Source of the DNA: Nostoc paludosum FACHB-159
GTDB lineage: Bacteria > Cyanobacteriota > Cyanobacteriia > Cyanobacteriales > Nostocaceae
Reading direction: 5' to 3'
DNA: 37,217 nt
Assembly (NCBI RefSeq): GCF_014698835.1
Contig: NZ_JACJTU010000060.1
Location: 1-37,217 of the forward strand
Below the pieces are notes generated by a model. It did not search any database. It was given only the letters and a program-made list of their open reading frames with translations, and was not told the DNA's origin. Shown one piece after another: positions 26,367 through 34,347 of the stretch (positions are counted from its first letter, which is position 1; each line of letters opens with the position of its first letter). The translations under genes and the position numbers were made by a program.

Positions 26367-26846
26367 CTAGCGCACTTGCATGTGCACGGCATCAGAAATC
26401 GCTGGAATTTCTGCATAACGCCCTATTAAAGACTGGATGACTGAATATCCAACTGCTACCACTACGCCTAAAAAGATAGTGTTAGCCACTGTTTCTATTG
26501 CAAAGCCAGTACCAGGAACCTGTCCTAAAATTCGCACCAATATGGAGCACAAAAATATCACGATGTCCAAAAGAATTGCCTGCATTGTGTTGAAACGAAT
26601 GAAGTGACTAATTTTTTCGTTTCTTACCACCAGTAGGAACAAGGCAAAGAACACGATTAGCTGTCCCAATTGTCCTAAACTACCGTAAATTATTAGCACT
26701 GGTTGGAGCGGTAAAAGCAGGACTTGTAGTACTGGAAACTGAGTAAACAAAAACCTACCAAAGACTAAACCATCAATTAGGGGCAGTAAATAAGGCAAGC
26801 AAGCAAAAATCCGATCTGGAACAGTTGTAGACCCGCGCCAAGTCAT
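26367..26846 (-). CDS. Tic20-family membrane protein (Ycf60-like)
   Basis: A 159-aa protein with four hydrophobic helices and the Tic20 features: RIFACLPYLLPLIDGLVFG at the start, FFALFLLVVRNEKISHFIRFN in the middle and FNTMQAILLDIVIFLC after it. In plants Tic20 is part of the inner-envelope protein channel; the cyanobacterial relatives have no settled function. The gene is single and converges with the FAH-family gene with three bases between stops. Confidence 0.88.
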   Translation of the reverse strand: MTWRGSTTVPDRIFACLPYLLPLIDGLVFGRFLFTQFPVLQVLLLPLQPVLIIYGSLGQLGQLIVFFALFLLVVRNEKISHFIRFNTMQAILLDIVIFLCSILVRILGQVPGTGFAIETVANTIFLGVVVAVGYSVIQSLIGRYAEIPAISDAVHMQVR

Positions 26847-26927
26847 TATGCATTCTCCTATGGTTATTTTTCAACACTTACTTGACCTTAGGATAACGCA
26901 GTTGCCTGGTCTTGCTGGTAAATTCAG

Positions 26928-27125
26928 TTATTCTATATGGGCGATGCGAAAGCCCATTACACATTCATACTGGTCTGGCTGCTGTTGATTTCGTTTGCGG
27001 ATGGCTTGGCCACAACGCAGTTGACCCCCACGCCAACGGGGTTGGCCGCTCACATCAGCGAGTAAACAAGACTGGCAAACTTGCTCAGGGGCAAGGATTT
27101 GCTCGTCCATTAAAATGACTAGCAT
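26928..27125 (-). CDS. Small conserved four-cysteine protein
   Basis: A 65-aa protein with Cys17-x2-Cys20, Cys38 and Cys55, a spacing that could bind zinc or iron. The middle is Arg/Gly/Gln-rich (SGQPRWRGGQLRCGQAIRKR). An excellent ribosome site (AGGAGGG) five bases before the ATG at 27125 supports translation and fixes the start. The family is not named; its function is unknown. Confidence 0.6.
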   Translation of the reverse strand: MLVILMDEQILAPEQVCQSCLLADVSGQPRWRGGQLRCGQAIRKRNQQQPDQYECVMGFRIAHIE

Positions 27126-27532
27126 CTAATCCCTCCTGTAAATTTTGATTGTCACCTACATTTCACTCCGAGAGAACGCTGGTTGTAGCGGTCTAAAAAG
27201 ACGGCGCGTTGTCAGCTATAACTATTGGCGATGGAAGAACATACTTAGAAGCCACATCCTACCCGTTTGTAGCAAAAATGTGGGTGTCACAATTTAATCT
27301 AAAGTTGTCAAGTGAATCTTAATTTATTGTATGTTCTGTTCTGTTAGAGATTGGGTTGTTGATTAAAAAAAGGCTGATTCCAGAGTATTGACTTTGCGAA
27401 AATTTAAGTATATGACACTAAGTTAACTTGATAGGCTTTTTAGGGATGCAATTACAAATTACTGAGGTAAACTTGCAAGCAAGCTAATACACAATATTAT
27501 TGGGCGGCTTGTAGGTCTGGGCATCACTCACA
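27126..27532. other. Intergenic region before the 1023-aa gene
   Basis: A 407-base divergent region without a recognised gene. The AT-rich middle should hold the promoter of the 1023-aa gene. No terminator, repeat or known RNA was seen. Confidence 0.4.
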
Positions 27533-30500
27533 ATGGAACACTGGCAATTTCTGATACAGAAGCAAGGCGATCGCTCGTGGCATATCCTGGAATCGCCAAA
27601 TTCACAAATTTTGGAAGGGCAGTATAGAGTTCTGGCTCGTTCCAACCTGCTGAATACGGATGTGGAAGTACGCGTCACTCACTTTTCAACACACGAAGTT
27701 ACACCAAAACGCCGAATTTTCAAGCGTTCGCGTCGCACTAACTCAGAAGGCTTAATGGCGGTAATTCCCTTTACTCACTTTGAGCCAGGAGTTTGGGAAC
27801 TGCGCTGTTCGGGCGATTTGATGTCGGATATGTTGGGTAAATCTTGGCAATACGGTGTCCAAGTGCAAGTCCTGTGTCAGGAAGCAGAGGCCGCAGAGCG
27901 AGCAGAGGGACAGGGGAGCAGGGGAGAAGTTGCAGCAAGTCTTTCTTCTATGCCTCTTCCCGATGCCCCATTCCCCATGTACTATGCCCCACAGCCAGTA
28001 GAAACCCTAGAGCAGGCGATCGCCGTCTCCACAGAGTTGCCAATTCCTACAGATAGCAGCGCTGACACGGCTATTGTGGCAAATGGAACTATACAAGAAA
28101 ATATAGATAGTAGGGTTAACACGGCTGTTGTGGCAAATGCTACTAAACAAGAAGATACAGCTAGTACCACTGACACGGCTATTGTCCTAGATGTAACTCA
28201 ACTGGAATATACAACTAACAGCAATGACACAGCTATTGTGCCAGATAAAACCAATGAATACGAGGTATTTAGTTTTGCTGACACAGATATTGTGCCAGAT
28301 GTAACTAGAGAAGAGGATATATTTACTAACACTGCTGCGGCTATTGTGCCAGATATAACTCAACAAGAGCATATACTTACCACCACTGACACGGTTATTG
28401 TGCCAGATATAACTCAAGAAGAGGATATATTTACCACCACTGACACGGTTATTGTGCCAGATACAACTCAAGAAGAGAATATAGGTATCGATCAGCCGAT
28501 CAGTCCTGTATGGCTCAAAGGTGAAACGGTAGAACAGATTTTACAAAATTTAATAGAATTAGCTTTACCGACTCCTGAACCGCTATCTGAAGATGAAAAG
28601 GTTATGGATTCTTCAGAAACACAACAGCTACCGCCATTATTGCTGACTTTAGATCGGGATACTTATATTGCTCGTTGGGGACAAGGTTTAACAATTAATG
28701 GGCGCGTAGAACTTGAGGAAAAGACGGATCTAGAACTGGCTGAAACATTGCCAAAAAGCGTCCGTGGACTAGAACTAAAAATTGAACTGCGATCGCCCCT
28801 ACAGTCGCAAATCTTGACCCAGGTACGGCAACCCTTAGCAGATCAAGAACTGCCCTTTAATATCAATACCTCAATTGATATTCCTGCTGAATGTGAATCG
28901 AAGTTAATTTTGGCGGATATCAGTTTGTATGGTAAATTCGCTGACATTAGTGAAGTCACACAGTTAGCCAACCAGTCTTTCACAATTACAGCAGATGTAA
29001 CAGAATTACTGACAATCACAGCCGCAGCAAAATCTAGTACATCTTCCAATGAAGTGATAGCACCATCGGCCTCCTCTACCAATTTCACACAACCACAGGC
29101 AACTGTTAAGCTCGATTTAAAACTATTGAATTTGGTCAAAGTCCGAAAAACAGACGAGGCTGCGGTAGCCAACCCATCCCCAAACACCCTCCTATCAGGG
29201 CAAACAAACCTCCAAGTTCCCCAAGAAACCACCCGCCGGACATCTCAACTGAAAAATTCACCTAGTTTGCCTCAATTACCGAAATTGCCTCCCATCAAAA
29301 CTGATGTCAATACCCCCACAGATATCGTTGCAGAATCTCCTTTACAGAATGAGCTTTTAGAAAAGGATGCTACTATAGCTGCCATCAACTTGGAGCAGTT
29401 AGTCATCAGGCAACGGCGAATACCAATAATCGACACGACTTTTCCATACTTGAAACGGCTACAAACTGATAATGCTCCGGATACATTGGAAATTCAAGCG
29501 GCTGAGGACATACCGCAGTTGGACGCAATTATTGATGAAGATAAGAACACGGCCCAAGTACTTGCTCAACCAAATTTAGAAGTCCAAGAAGAATCTATTG
29601 CTCAAATACTTGCTCAACCAAATTCAGAAGTCCAAGAAGAATCTATTGCTCAAATACCAACTCAACCAAATTCAGAAGTCCAAGAAGAATCTATTGCTCA
29701 AGTACTTTCTCAGCAAAATTCAGAATTCATTAAAACAAAACTTTACTCATCTCCCTTGCTTAGGAAGTGGATGCACAGCCAAGGATACTCTTTCCCTGAA
29801 CCCTTAAATGAGCTACCACCCCAAGACTACGATAACTGTATTCCAGATCGGCAGGCGTCGCTTTCTGTGAGCGCAGAAACTCCCAATAGCGATGTTGATG
29901 CTGTTGATGTCAACTTGCTGTTAAGCCTAGATGCCAATACAGAAATACTAGAAGACATAGACGCAGTAGAAAAAGTAGATCTAGTTATACAGGAAAATAC
30001 AGTAATAGAAGAAATCTTAGAAGAACCGACATTTTCACCACCTTTGCCATCACAAATACCGCCTCCGCCTCCGCCGATTAGCAGAAATACAGCTTCAGCT
30101 TGGTTGGCGCAAGAAATTGTTGTAGATGATACATATAGTGAATTAGAAGCCGATATAACGACAAGTTATGCCTTAGAAGAGGAGGAGCAACTAGCATCAG
30201 ATTTATCTCATCTCCTAGCTATAAGTATGGAAGCAATTGAGCCTTTACCAACTCCACAACTGTATGTGCCAGAGGGCGAACTAATAGCTGGCAAGTCTGT
30301 GATAGTACGCGTAGTGATGCCTGAAGTAGCTCGACAAGTTGCTATCAAGTTATGGGTTGAAGACTGCCAAACTCGTTGGTTATTAGATGGGCCTCATTTA
30401 CTGACAAATTTACTACCTAACACCTTGGGAGGGTTGGAAGTGATGACGCAATTAAATATTCCCTTTGGCTGTTTGGAAATTCGCTTAGAAGCGATCGCTG

Positions 30501-30604
30501 TCGATCCAACAACCCAACAGGAGAGTCACAAAGTGACAACAGTGCGAACTGTCATTCCCCCAGACTTACCAAACTTAGAGCTAGATGAATTATTGGGTAT
30601 TTAA
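27533..30604 (+). CDS. Large cyanobacterial protein with two internal repeat arrays
   Basis: A 1023-aa protein with no signal or membrane helix. The ordered N-terminal domain (about 1-116) opens WQFLIQKQGDRSWHILESP. Residues 118-154 come from an interspersed DNA repeat. Residues 178-321 are eight 18-residue units of the type DTAIVPDVTQEEDIFTTT. Residues about 360-480 look like a beta-rich domain (LLLTLDRDTYIARWGQ). Residues 675-731 are 16-residue units (QILAQPNSEVQEESIA). The C-terminal domain (about 910-1023) opens LYVPEGELIAGKSVIVRVVM and resembles an Ig-like fold. The linkers are Glu/Thr/Pro-rich, acidic and probably disordered. The function is unknown. The ATG at 27533 is the only reasonable start. 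Confidence 0.8.
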   Translation: MEHWQFLIQKQGDRSWHILESPNSQILEGQYRVLARSNLLNTDVEVRVTHFSTHEVTPKRRIFKRSRRTNSEGLMAVIPFTHFEPGVWELRCSGDLMSDMLGKSWQYGVQVQVLCQEAEAAERAEGQGSRGEVAASLSSMPLPDAPFPMYYAPQPVETLEQAIAVSTELPIPTDSSADTAIVANGTIQENIDSRVNTAVVANATKQEDTASTTDTAIVLDVTQLEYTTNSNDTAIVPDKTNEYEVFSFADTDIVPDVTREEDIFTNTAAAIVPDITQQEHILTTTDTVIVPDITQEEDIFTTTDTVIVPDTTQEENIGIDQPISPVWLKGETVEQILQNLIELALPTPEPLSEDEKVMDSSETQQLPPLLLTLDRDTYIARWGQGLTINGRVELEEKTDLELAETLPKSVRGLELKIELRSPLQSQILTQVRQPLADQELPFNINTSIDIPAECESKLILADISLYGKFADISEVTQLANQSFTITADVTELLTITAAAKSSTSSNEVIAPSASSTNFTQPQATVKLDLKLLNLVKVRKTDEAAVANPSPNTLLSGQTNLQVPQETTRRTSQLKNSPSLPQLPKLPPIKTDVNTPTDIVAESPLQNELLEKDATIAAINLEQLVIRQRRIPIIDTTFPYLKRLQTDNAPDTLEIQAAEDIPQLDAIIDEDKNTAQVLAQPNLEVQEESIAQILAQPNSEVQEESIAQIPTQPNSEVQEESIAQVLSQQNSEFIKTKLYSSPLLRKWMHSQGYSFPEPLNELPPQDYDNCIPDRQASLSVSAETPNSDVDAVDVNLLLSLDANTEILEDIDAVEKVDLVIQENTVIEEILEEPTFSPPLPSQIPPPPPPISRNTASAWLAQEIVVDDTYSELEADITTSYALEEEEQLASDLSHLLAISMEAIEPLPTPQLYVPEGELIAGKSVIVRVVMPEVARQVAIKLWVEDCQTRWLLDGPHLLTNLLPNTLGGLEVMTQLNIPFGCLEIRLEAIAVDPTTQQESHKVTTVRTVIPPDLPNLELDELLGI
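27883..27993 (+). repeat. Interspersed intergenic repeat inside the 1023-aa gene
   Basis: GCAGAGGCCGCAGAGCGAGC, then GGGACAGGGGAGCAGGGGAG and the C-rich CCCGATGCCCCATTCCCC. 27919-27944 nearly repeats the intergenic 16557-16583. It adds about 37 in-frame residues (EAAERAEGQGSRGEVAAS and on) between the first domain and the 18-residue array. Confidence 0.85.
28064..28495 (+). repeat. 54-bp tandem repeat, eight copies
   Basis: Units start at 28064, 28118, 28172, 28226, 28280, 28334, 28388 and 28442, each 54 bases and in frame (18 residues). The best-conserved part is GACACGGCTATTGTG. The last two units (28388 and 28442) are almost identical, the first two the most diverged. Confidence 0.97.
29555..29725 (+). 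repeat. 48-bp tandem repeat, three and a half copies
   Basis: Units start at 29555, 29603 and 29651, with a partial one at 29699. Each codes 16 residues ending SEVQEESIA. Period and sequence differ from the 54-bp array upstream in the same gene. Confidence 0.95.
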
Positions 30605-30605
30605 A

Positions 30606-30711
30606 ATGGGGCATGGGGCATAGGGCATGAAGAGGTGTGGGAAGCATAAATTCTCTTTCCCCCATACTCCCCATCTCCCCATCTCCCTCATCTCCGATGC
30701 CCTATGCCCAA
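30606..30711. repeat. Stem-loop interspersed repeat after the 1023-aa gene
   Basis: GGGGCATGGGGCATAGGGC at the left pairs with GATGCCCTATGCCCA at the right; C-rich units (CCCCATCTCCCCATCTCCC) lie between. It begins two bases past the stop codon and could also stop transcription. Confidence 0.85.
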
Positions 30712-30809
30712 TATCGGCTGTGTTAAAAATCTTTAGAATTTAAAAAATCTGGCGCACTTTGCAGTAAGCTCATCTTGAATTGTAGTGTGATTTAACAGGA
30801 ACTTTTTCT

Positions 30810-30950
30810 ATGGCATTTGAATTTTTGCCTACCATCTTGGCTAGCACTTCCTACTTGCCTGCTATCTTCGTTCCGATTATTGGTTGGGTTTTACCAGGTG
30901 CAGTATTCGCATTTCTATTTTTATACATAGAAAGCGAAGATATTGCTTAA
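30810..30950 (+). CDS. psaI: Photosystem I reaction centre subunit VIII (PsaI)
   Basis: A 46-aa single-helix protein, MAFEFLPTILASTSYLPAIF and on to FLFLYIESEDIA. The LPxIxA start, the SYLPAIFVPIIGW core and the acidic end are those of cyanobacterial PsaI, which helps hold PsaL and so supports PSI trimers or tetramers. AGGAA lies ten bases before the ATG. psaL is not adjacent; psaI converges with the psbEFLJ operon and ends at a strong terminator. Confidence 0.92.
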   Translation: MAFEFLPTILASTSYLPAIFVPIIGWVLPGAVFAFLFLYIESEDIA

Positions 30951-31021
30951 TTGGTTTATTCCTTCATTGGTAATTGGTAATAGATTACTTTGCTTTTTAC
31001 CAATTACCTAATTATCACACC

Positions 31022-31043
31022 TGAATTCTGAATTCAGAATTCA
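31022..31043. repeat. 22-bp perfect palindrome of EcoRI-site units
   Basis: TGAATTC-TGAATTCA-GAATTCA reads the same on both strands. It is made of three GAATTC units and relates to the GAATTCAGA-type short repeats at 33218-33283. Confidence 0.9.
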
Positions 31044-31120
31044 AAAGTAAAACATTCAAGCATAGGGTCAATCCAAAATCCAAAATTGATTGGCTTTCCT
31101 TGAAATCTGATGTAACAATA

Positions 31121-31152
31121 CCGCCTATCTCAAAGAGACAGGCGGCTTTTTT
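31121..31152 (+). terminator. Rho-independent terminator after psaI
   Basis: CCGCCTATCTC pairs with GAGACAGGCGG with one mismatch and a three-base loop, followed by CTTTTTT. It is oriented to end the psaI transcript. Confidence 0.88.
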
Positions 31153-31215
31153 AATGCTGATTTCTCAACAAATGCTAGAAAATTCAGACTTTATAGTATT
31201 GGCTTCAAACTAATT

Positions 31216-31335
31216 TTAGATTGAAGAACCCAGTCCGGCGTAGGCACCATAAAAGAAAATGCCCAAGACTGTAATTACACCTAATCCTGCGACCGTAGCG
31301 ACGACCCACAGGGGAATTCTCCCACTTCCAGACAC
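31216..31335 (-). CDS. psbJ: Photosystem II protein J (PsbJ)
   Basis: A 39-aa single-helix protein read from a GTG start: MSGSGRIPLWVVATVAGLGV and on to FFYGAYAGLGSSI. GRIPLW, TVAGLG and FYGAYAGLGSS are the family pattern. It is needed for PSII assembly and plastoquinone flow. The GTG has a good GGAGGAGAG ribosome site. It is the last gene of psbE-psbF-psbL-psbJ. Confidence 0.95.
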   Translation of the reverse strand: MSGSGRIPLWVVATVAGLGVITVLGIFFYGAYAGLGSSI

Positions 31336-31405
31336 AGCTTCTCTCCTCCCTTAACAACAAATCAACACACGTTCAATAAACAAAGATTAACAAAATTTGT
31401 TCTAG

Positions 31406-31525
31406 TTAGTTAAAGAAGTAACTAGAAAACAGAATTCCCAGAACGAAAATTAGTAGTAGTCCCAGGTATAGTGAAGTCCGGTTTAATTCAACCGGTTGAT
31501 TATTGGGATTGGGCGATCTTTCCAT
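31406..31525 (-). CDS. psbL: Photosystem II protein L (PsbL)
   Basis: A 39-aa single-helix protein: MERSPNPNNQPVELNRTSLY, then LGLLLIFVLGILFSSYFFN. The N-terminal NPNxQPVELNRTSLYxGLL and the end SSYFFN are diagnostic. PsbL sits at the PSII monomer-monomer face and supports QA function. It is the third gene of the operon; nine bases separate it from psbF. Confidence 0.97.
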   Translation of the reverse strand: MERSPNPNNQPVELNRTSLYLGLLLIFVLGILFSSYFFN

Positions 31526-31534
31526 AACTTGCTC

Positions 31535-31672
31535 CTAGCGTTGAATAAATTGCATTGCGGCGATCGCGCCTAAAAAGAATACAGTTGGCACACCTAATGT
31601 GTGAACTGCCAGCCATCTAACGGTAAAAATTGGATAGCTAACTGGTTGATTGATGTTATTGCCGCTAGTCAT
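31535..31672 (-). CDS. psbF: Cytochrome b559 beta subunit (PsbF)
   Basis: A 45-aa protein with YPIFTVRWLAVHTLGVPTVF, where the His after LAV is the haem ligand shared with PsbE. The end IAAMQFIQR is typical. Together with PsbE it binds the b559 haem, needed for PSII assembly and photoprotection. Nine bases separate it from psbE. Confidence 0.98.
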   Translation of the reverse strand: MTSGNNINQPVSYPIFTVRWLAVHTLGVPTVFFLGAIAAMQFIQR

Positions 31673-31681
31673 GATCTCAAA

Positions 31682-31930
31682 CTACTTTCCAATAAATTGT
31701 TCAACTTGTTGTTTCGCTTCAAAACGGTTCTTCACAATTGGTACTTCTTGCCGCGCTGGTGTGAAATATTCATTGGGGCGGGGTGTACCAAAAGCATCAT
31801 AAGCCAGTCCGGTGCTGACAAATAACCAACCAGCAATAAACAATGCGGGGATGGTGATGCTATGAATTACCCAGTAACGAACGCTGGTAATGATGTCCGA
31901 AAATGGACGTTCTCCAGTGGTACCTGACAT
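31682..31930 (-). CDS. psbE: Cytochrome b559 alpha subunit (PsbE)
   Basis: An 82-aa protein: SGTTGERPFSDIITSVRYW then VIHSITIPALFIAGWLFVST. The His in VIHSIT is the haem ligand. The lumenal tail (FGTPRPNEYFTPARQEVPIV) is the family's. It is the first gene of psbEFLJ. A G-rich stem-loop repeat lies between it and ycf48 upstream, so the operon probably has its own promoter at about 31940-32010. Confidence 0.98.
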   Translation of the reverse strand: MSGTTGERPFSDIITSVRYWVIHSITIPALFIAGWLFVSTGLAYDAFGTPRPNEYFTPARQEVPIVKNRFEAKQQVEQFIGK

Positions 31931-32017
31931 TTAGATCCCTACCTTCATTAAGAATGTATTGAGTTTATTATCCTACAAAGTTTAGAAAGAGTTACAAGTT
32001 GCAAACTTCTTCTCAGA

Positions 32018-32113
32018 AATGGGTATTGGGGACTGGGTATTGGGGATTGGGTATTGGGGATTGGGTGTTGTAAAAACTCTTCCCCAGTCCCTAGTCCCCA
32101 GTCACCAGTCCCC
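32018..32113. repeat. G-rich stem-loop repeat between ycf48 and psbE
   Basis: Units of GGGTATTGGGGACTGGGTAT and GGGGATTGGGTATTGGGGA are followed by CCCCAGTCCCTAGTCCCCA and CAGTCACCAGTCCCC. The halves can pair. This is the type found inside mutS2 at 12442. Confidence 0.9.
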
Positions 32114-32114
32114 G

Positions 32115-33134
32115 TTAAGCTGCTTCTGCGGAAGTTGTTTCAGGTTTTGGTAGGTATTTCAGCAAGATGCCGCGATCGCCAATGACAAATCCTTGTTCTG
32201 GTTGGAAGAAAACGATCTTGTACAAATTAGCAGCTACTTCTTCTACCTCACGGTCTTTTTGCCAGGTTTTGCCACCGTCGGTACTTTGTAGCAAATTACC
32301 GCTACCGCCACCTATCCAAATTTCATCGGGTGTGCGATATGCCAAATCCAGTAAACCCCAACTAGTGGATAACTCTGGAAAATCTGCTTTTTGCCACTCC
32401 TCAGGTTTAGTTGGTTCAGTAAACTGGATTTGACCTCCTCTGGCTAGCATCCACAACTGACCATTGTCAGTAAAACCCATATTTTCTACCCGGCGAGAAC
32501 TATTGCGGTTGTGAGGAACCCAAGCACTTTGCCCTGGTTCCCAAGTCGAGTAGAAGTTCCCCTTAGCGGAAACGGCAACATATTTGCCATCAGCAGAACG
32601 TTCTAAGTTACGCACTACGCCTACTGCTGATTCCACTTTGGCTTTCCAGTTTTTGCCGCCGTCTGTGGTTTGATAGATAGCTCCCACATCAGTAGCCAAT
32701 TCGGCTTTGTTATCTGCTAATGCTTTAACTGCGATCGGGTTACCCGGTAGCTTTTCGCTCAGAGCAATCCGCGACCAAGAAGCACCTTCATCAGTGGTAT
32801 GAATTAAAAATCCAGGTTCTCCAGCAATCCAACCTTCTTTACCGATAAAACTTACCGAGTTAAAGCGATACTTTTGCTCATCTAGTTGCAGTGCTATTGG
32901 TTTCCAAGTATCGCCTCCATCATTGGTTTCCAACAGGGTAGCATTGCTACCTACTAAGTAGCCATGCTGAGGATTACCAGTAAAAGCAATATCCAGCAAC
33001 TTCGCATCTGTTGGCACAGAAATGATTTTCCAAGGGTTGTAGCTAACGGAAGGGACTTTGCTACAACCTATACACATCAGGACTACCAGTAACAAGGCAA
33101 ATATTCGTTGCCAACTTTTCAAAATTGAATGCAT
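32115..33134 (-). CDS. ycf48: Ycf48, photosystem II assembly factor (HCF136 type)
   Basis: A 339-aa protein with a signal peptide ending in a lipobox-like CIGC (Cys24), so it is probably a lipoprotein on the lumenal side. BNR-type beta-propeller blades are shown by repeated DGG-x-TW motifs (TNDGGDTWKP, TDEGASWSRI, TTDGGKNWKAK, STDGGKTWQKD). Ycf48 helps the D1 precursor fold and bind cofactors in early PSII assembly. It lies between rubA and psbEFLJ, a conserved cyanobacterial order. Confidence 0.96.
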   Translation of the reverse strand: MHSILKSWQRIFALLLVVLMCIGCSKVPSVSYNPWKIISVPTDAKLLDIAFTGNPQHGYLVGSNATLLETNDGGDTWKPIALQLDEQKYRFNSVSFIGKEGWIAGEPGFLIHTTDEGASWSRIALSEKLPGNPIAVKALADNKAELATDVGAIYQTTDGGKNWKAKVESAVGVVRNLERSADGKYVAVSAKGNFYSTWEPGQSAWVPHNRNSSRRVENMGFTDNGQLWMLARGGQIQFTEPTKPEEWQKADFPELSTSWGLLDLAYRTPDEIWIGGGSGNLLQSTDGGKTWQKDREVEEVAANLYKIVFFQPEQGFVIGDRGILLKYLPKPETTSAEAA

Positions 33135-33217
33135 CAGTATCTCTTAGATTGATTCTAAATTTGTGTAGGGTTTTCTAAAAGGTTTACCTTAAAGGCTACA
33201 GTCGCTTTACAAACTTG

Positions 33218-33283
33218 AGAGTTCAGAGTTCAGAGTTCAGAATTCAGAACTCAGAATTCCTAACTCCCAACTCCCAACTCTTA
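33218..33283. repeat. Short tandem repeats GAGTTCA and CCCAACT
   Basis: Units GAGTTCA (three), GAATTCA and GAACTCA, then CTCCCAA units, between ycf48 and rubA. It is an STRR type. Confidence 0.8.
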
Positions 33284-33291
33284 GCCGGATG

Positions 33292-33627
33292 TCATTGTAA
33301 GCCGTAGAGACTAAGAAAAAACAAAAAGGCAAGAGCTAAGGCTCCGAAAATTAGGACATTCTTTTGGGTTGGGGTTAGGTTGTTGACACCCAAACCGTAA
33401 CCGAGATTTTCTTTAAAGCCGGATGCCGAACCCACAGGCCCGATGTTGGCAAAAGCCGTTTTCTTGGCACTACAAACTGGACAGCGCCAAGTTATGGGCA
33501 GTTCTGCAAAGGGTGTTCCTGAAGGAATGTCATGTTTATCATCTCCCTTTTCAGGTTCGTAAACATAACCGCAGGCGCGACACTCATAGCGGTCTAACAC
33601 TGAAGTCTCAACAGCTGGTTCGCTCAT
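33292..33627 (-). CDS. rubA: Membrane-anchored rubredoxin (RubA)
   Basis: A 111-aa protein. The rubredoxin iron site is Cys16-x2-Cys19 and Cys49-x2-Cys52 (YECRACGYVYEP, WRCPVCSAKKTAF). A C-terminal membrane helix (about 92-109) anchors it in the thylakoid. RubA is needed for assembly of PSI and PSII. It starts the rubA-ycf48-psbEFLJ block; a repeat of about 150 bp separates it from the ndh operon. Confidence 0.95.
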   Translation of the reverse strand: MSEPAVETSVLDRYECRACGYVYEPEKGDDKHDIPSGTPFAELPITWRCPVCSAKKTAFANIGPVGSASGFKENLGYGLGVNNLTPTQKNVLIFGALALAFLFFLSLYGLQ

Positions 33628-33802
33628 GGCTAAGGCCTCGCAGAGGAGAAATCTTAAATATACGTTAAAAATTATGACATAACTGTTAGACTTTTCTATG
33701 CAATACTAAAAACCAATCAAATACCTGAAATCCATTTGTTTCGTAGATTTCAGAAAAATCAAACAGATATAATGTAAAAGAAAGTAACGCAATTACAGGG
33801 AT

Positions 33803-33945
33803 TGGGCATGGGGCATTGGGCATGGGGCATGGGAAGAAGATGGGGGGACAAGGGGAAAAGACAAGAAAAGCAAGTTTTCTCCTTGTCGCCTTGTCTCCCT
33901 CATATCCCAAACTCCCGATGCCCGATGCCCAATGCCCCATGCCCA
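33803..33945. repeat. Long stem-loop interspersed repeat before ndhC
   Basis: GGGCATGGGGCATTGGGCAT at the left is matched by ATGCCCAATGCCCCATGCCC at the right. Inside, GACAAGGGGAAAAGACAAG meets CTTGTCGCCTTGTC, so nearly the whole element can fold into one hairpin. It is the largest copy of this repeat family in the window. Confidence 0.92.
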
Positions 33946-33984
33946 GTCCTAACCTAAATACTCCATAAGCGGTAGATACTCATT

Positions 33985-34347
33985 GTGTTTGTCCTCAGCG
34001 GTTACGAGTACCTTCTAGGCTTTTTAATCATCTGTAGCCTAGTTCCTGCCTTAGCGCTCTCAGCATCCAAGCTCTTACGGCCCAGTAGTTACAGCCCTGA
34101 ACGGCGTACTACTTACGAATCTGGGATGGAACCCATTGGAGGAGCCTGGATTCAGTTCAATATTCGCTACTACATGTTTGCTCTGGTCTTCGTGGTCTTT
34201 GACGTGGAGACTGTATTCTTGTATCCTTGGGCCGTGGCTTTCCACCGTCTGGGGCTATTGGCATTTATTGAAGCGCTAATCTTTATTGCAATTCTTGTAG
34301 TTGCTTTAGTTTACGCATGGCGTAAAGGAGCTTTGGAATGGTCTTGA
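33985..34347 (+). CDS. ndhC: NAD(P)H-quinone oxidoreductase subunit 3 (NdhC)
   Basis: A 120-aa three-helix membrane protein from a GTG start. YESGMEPIGGAWIQFNIRYY and VFVVFDVETVFLYPWA are the subunit-3 motifs. It is part of the quinone-reducing arm of the NDH-1 complex, which works in respiration, cyclic electron flow and CO2 uptake. Its last ten bases overlap ndhK. Confidence 0.98.
   Translation: MFVLSGYEYLLGFLIICSLVPALALSASKLLRPSSYSPERRTTYESGMEPIGGAWIQFNIRYYMFALVFVVFDVETVFLYPWAVAFHRLGLLAFIEALIFIAILVVALVYAWRKGALEWS

Noticed and set aside
28187..28471. Minus-strand frame with repeated SYIWHNNRVSGGKY
   Set aside because: It is the antisense reading of the 54-bp repeat inside the 1023-aa gene, open only because the repeat length is a multiple of three.
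28064..28495. CRISPR array
   Set aside because: The 54-bp units are contiguous, have no unique spacers and are in frame within a gene.
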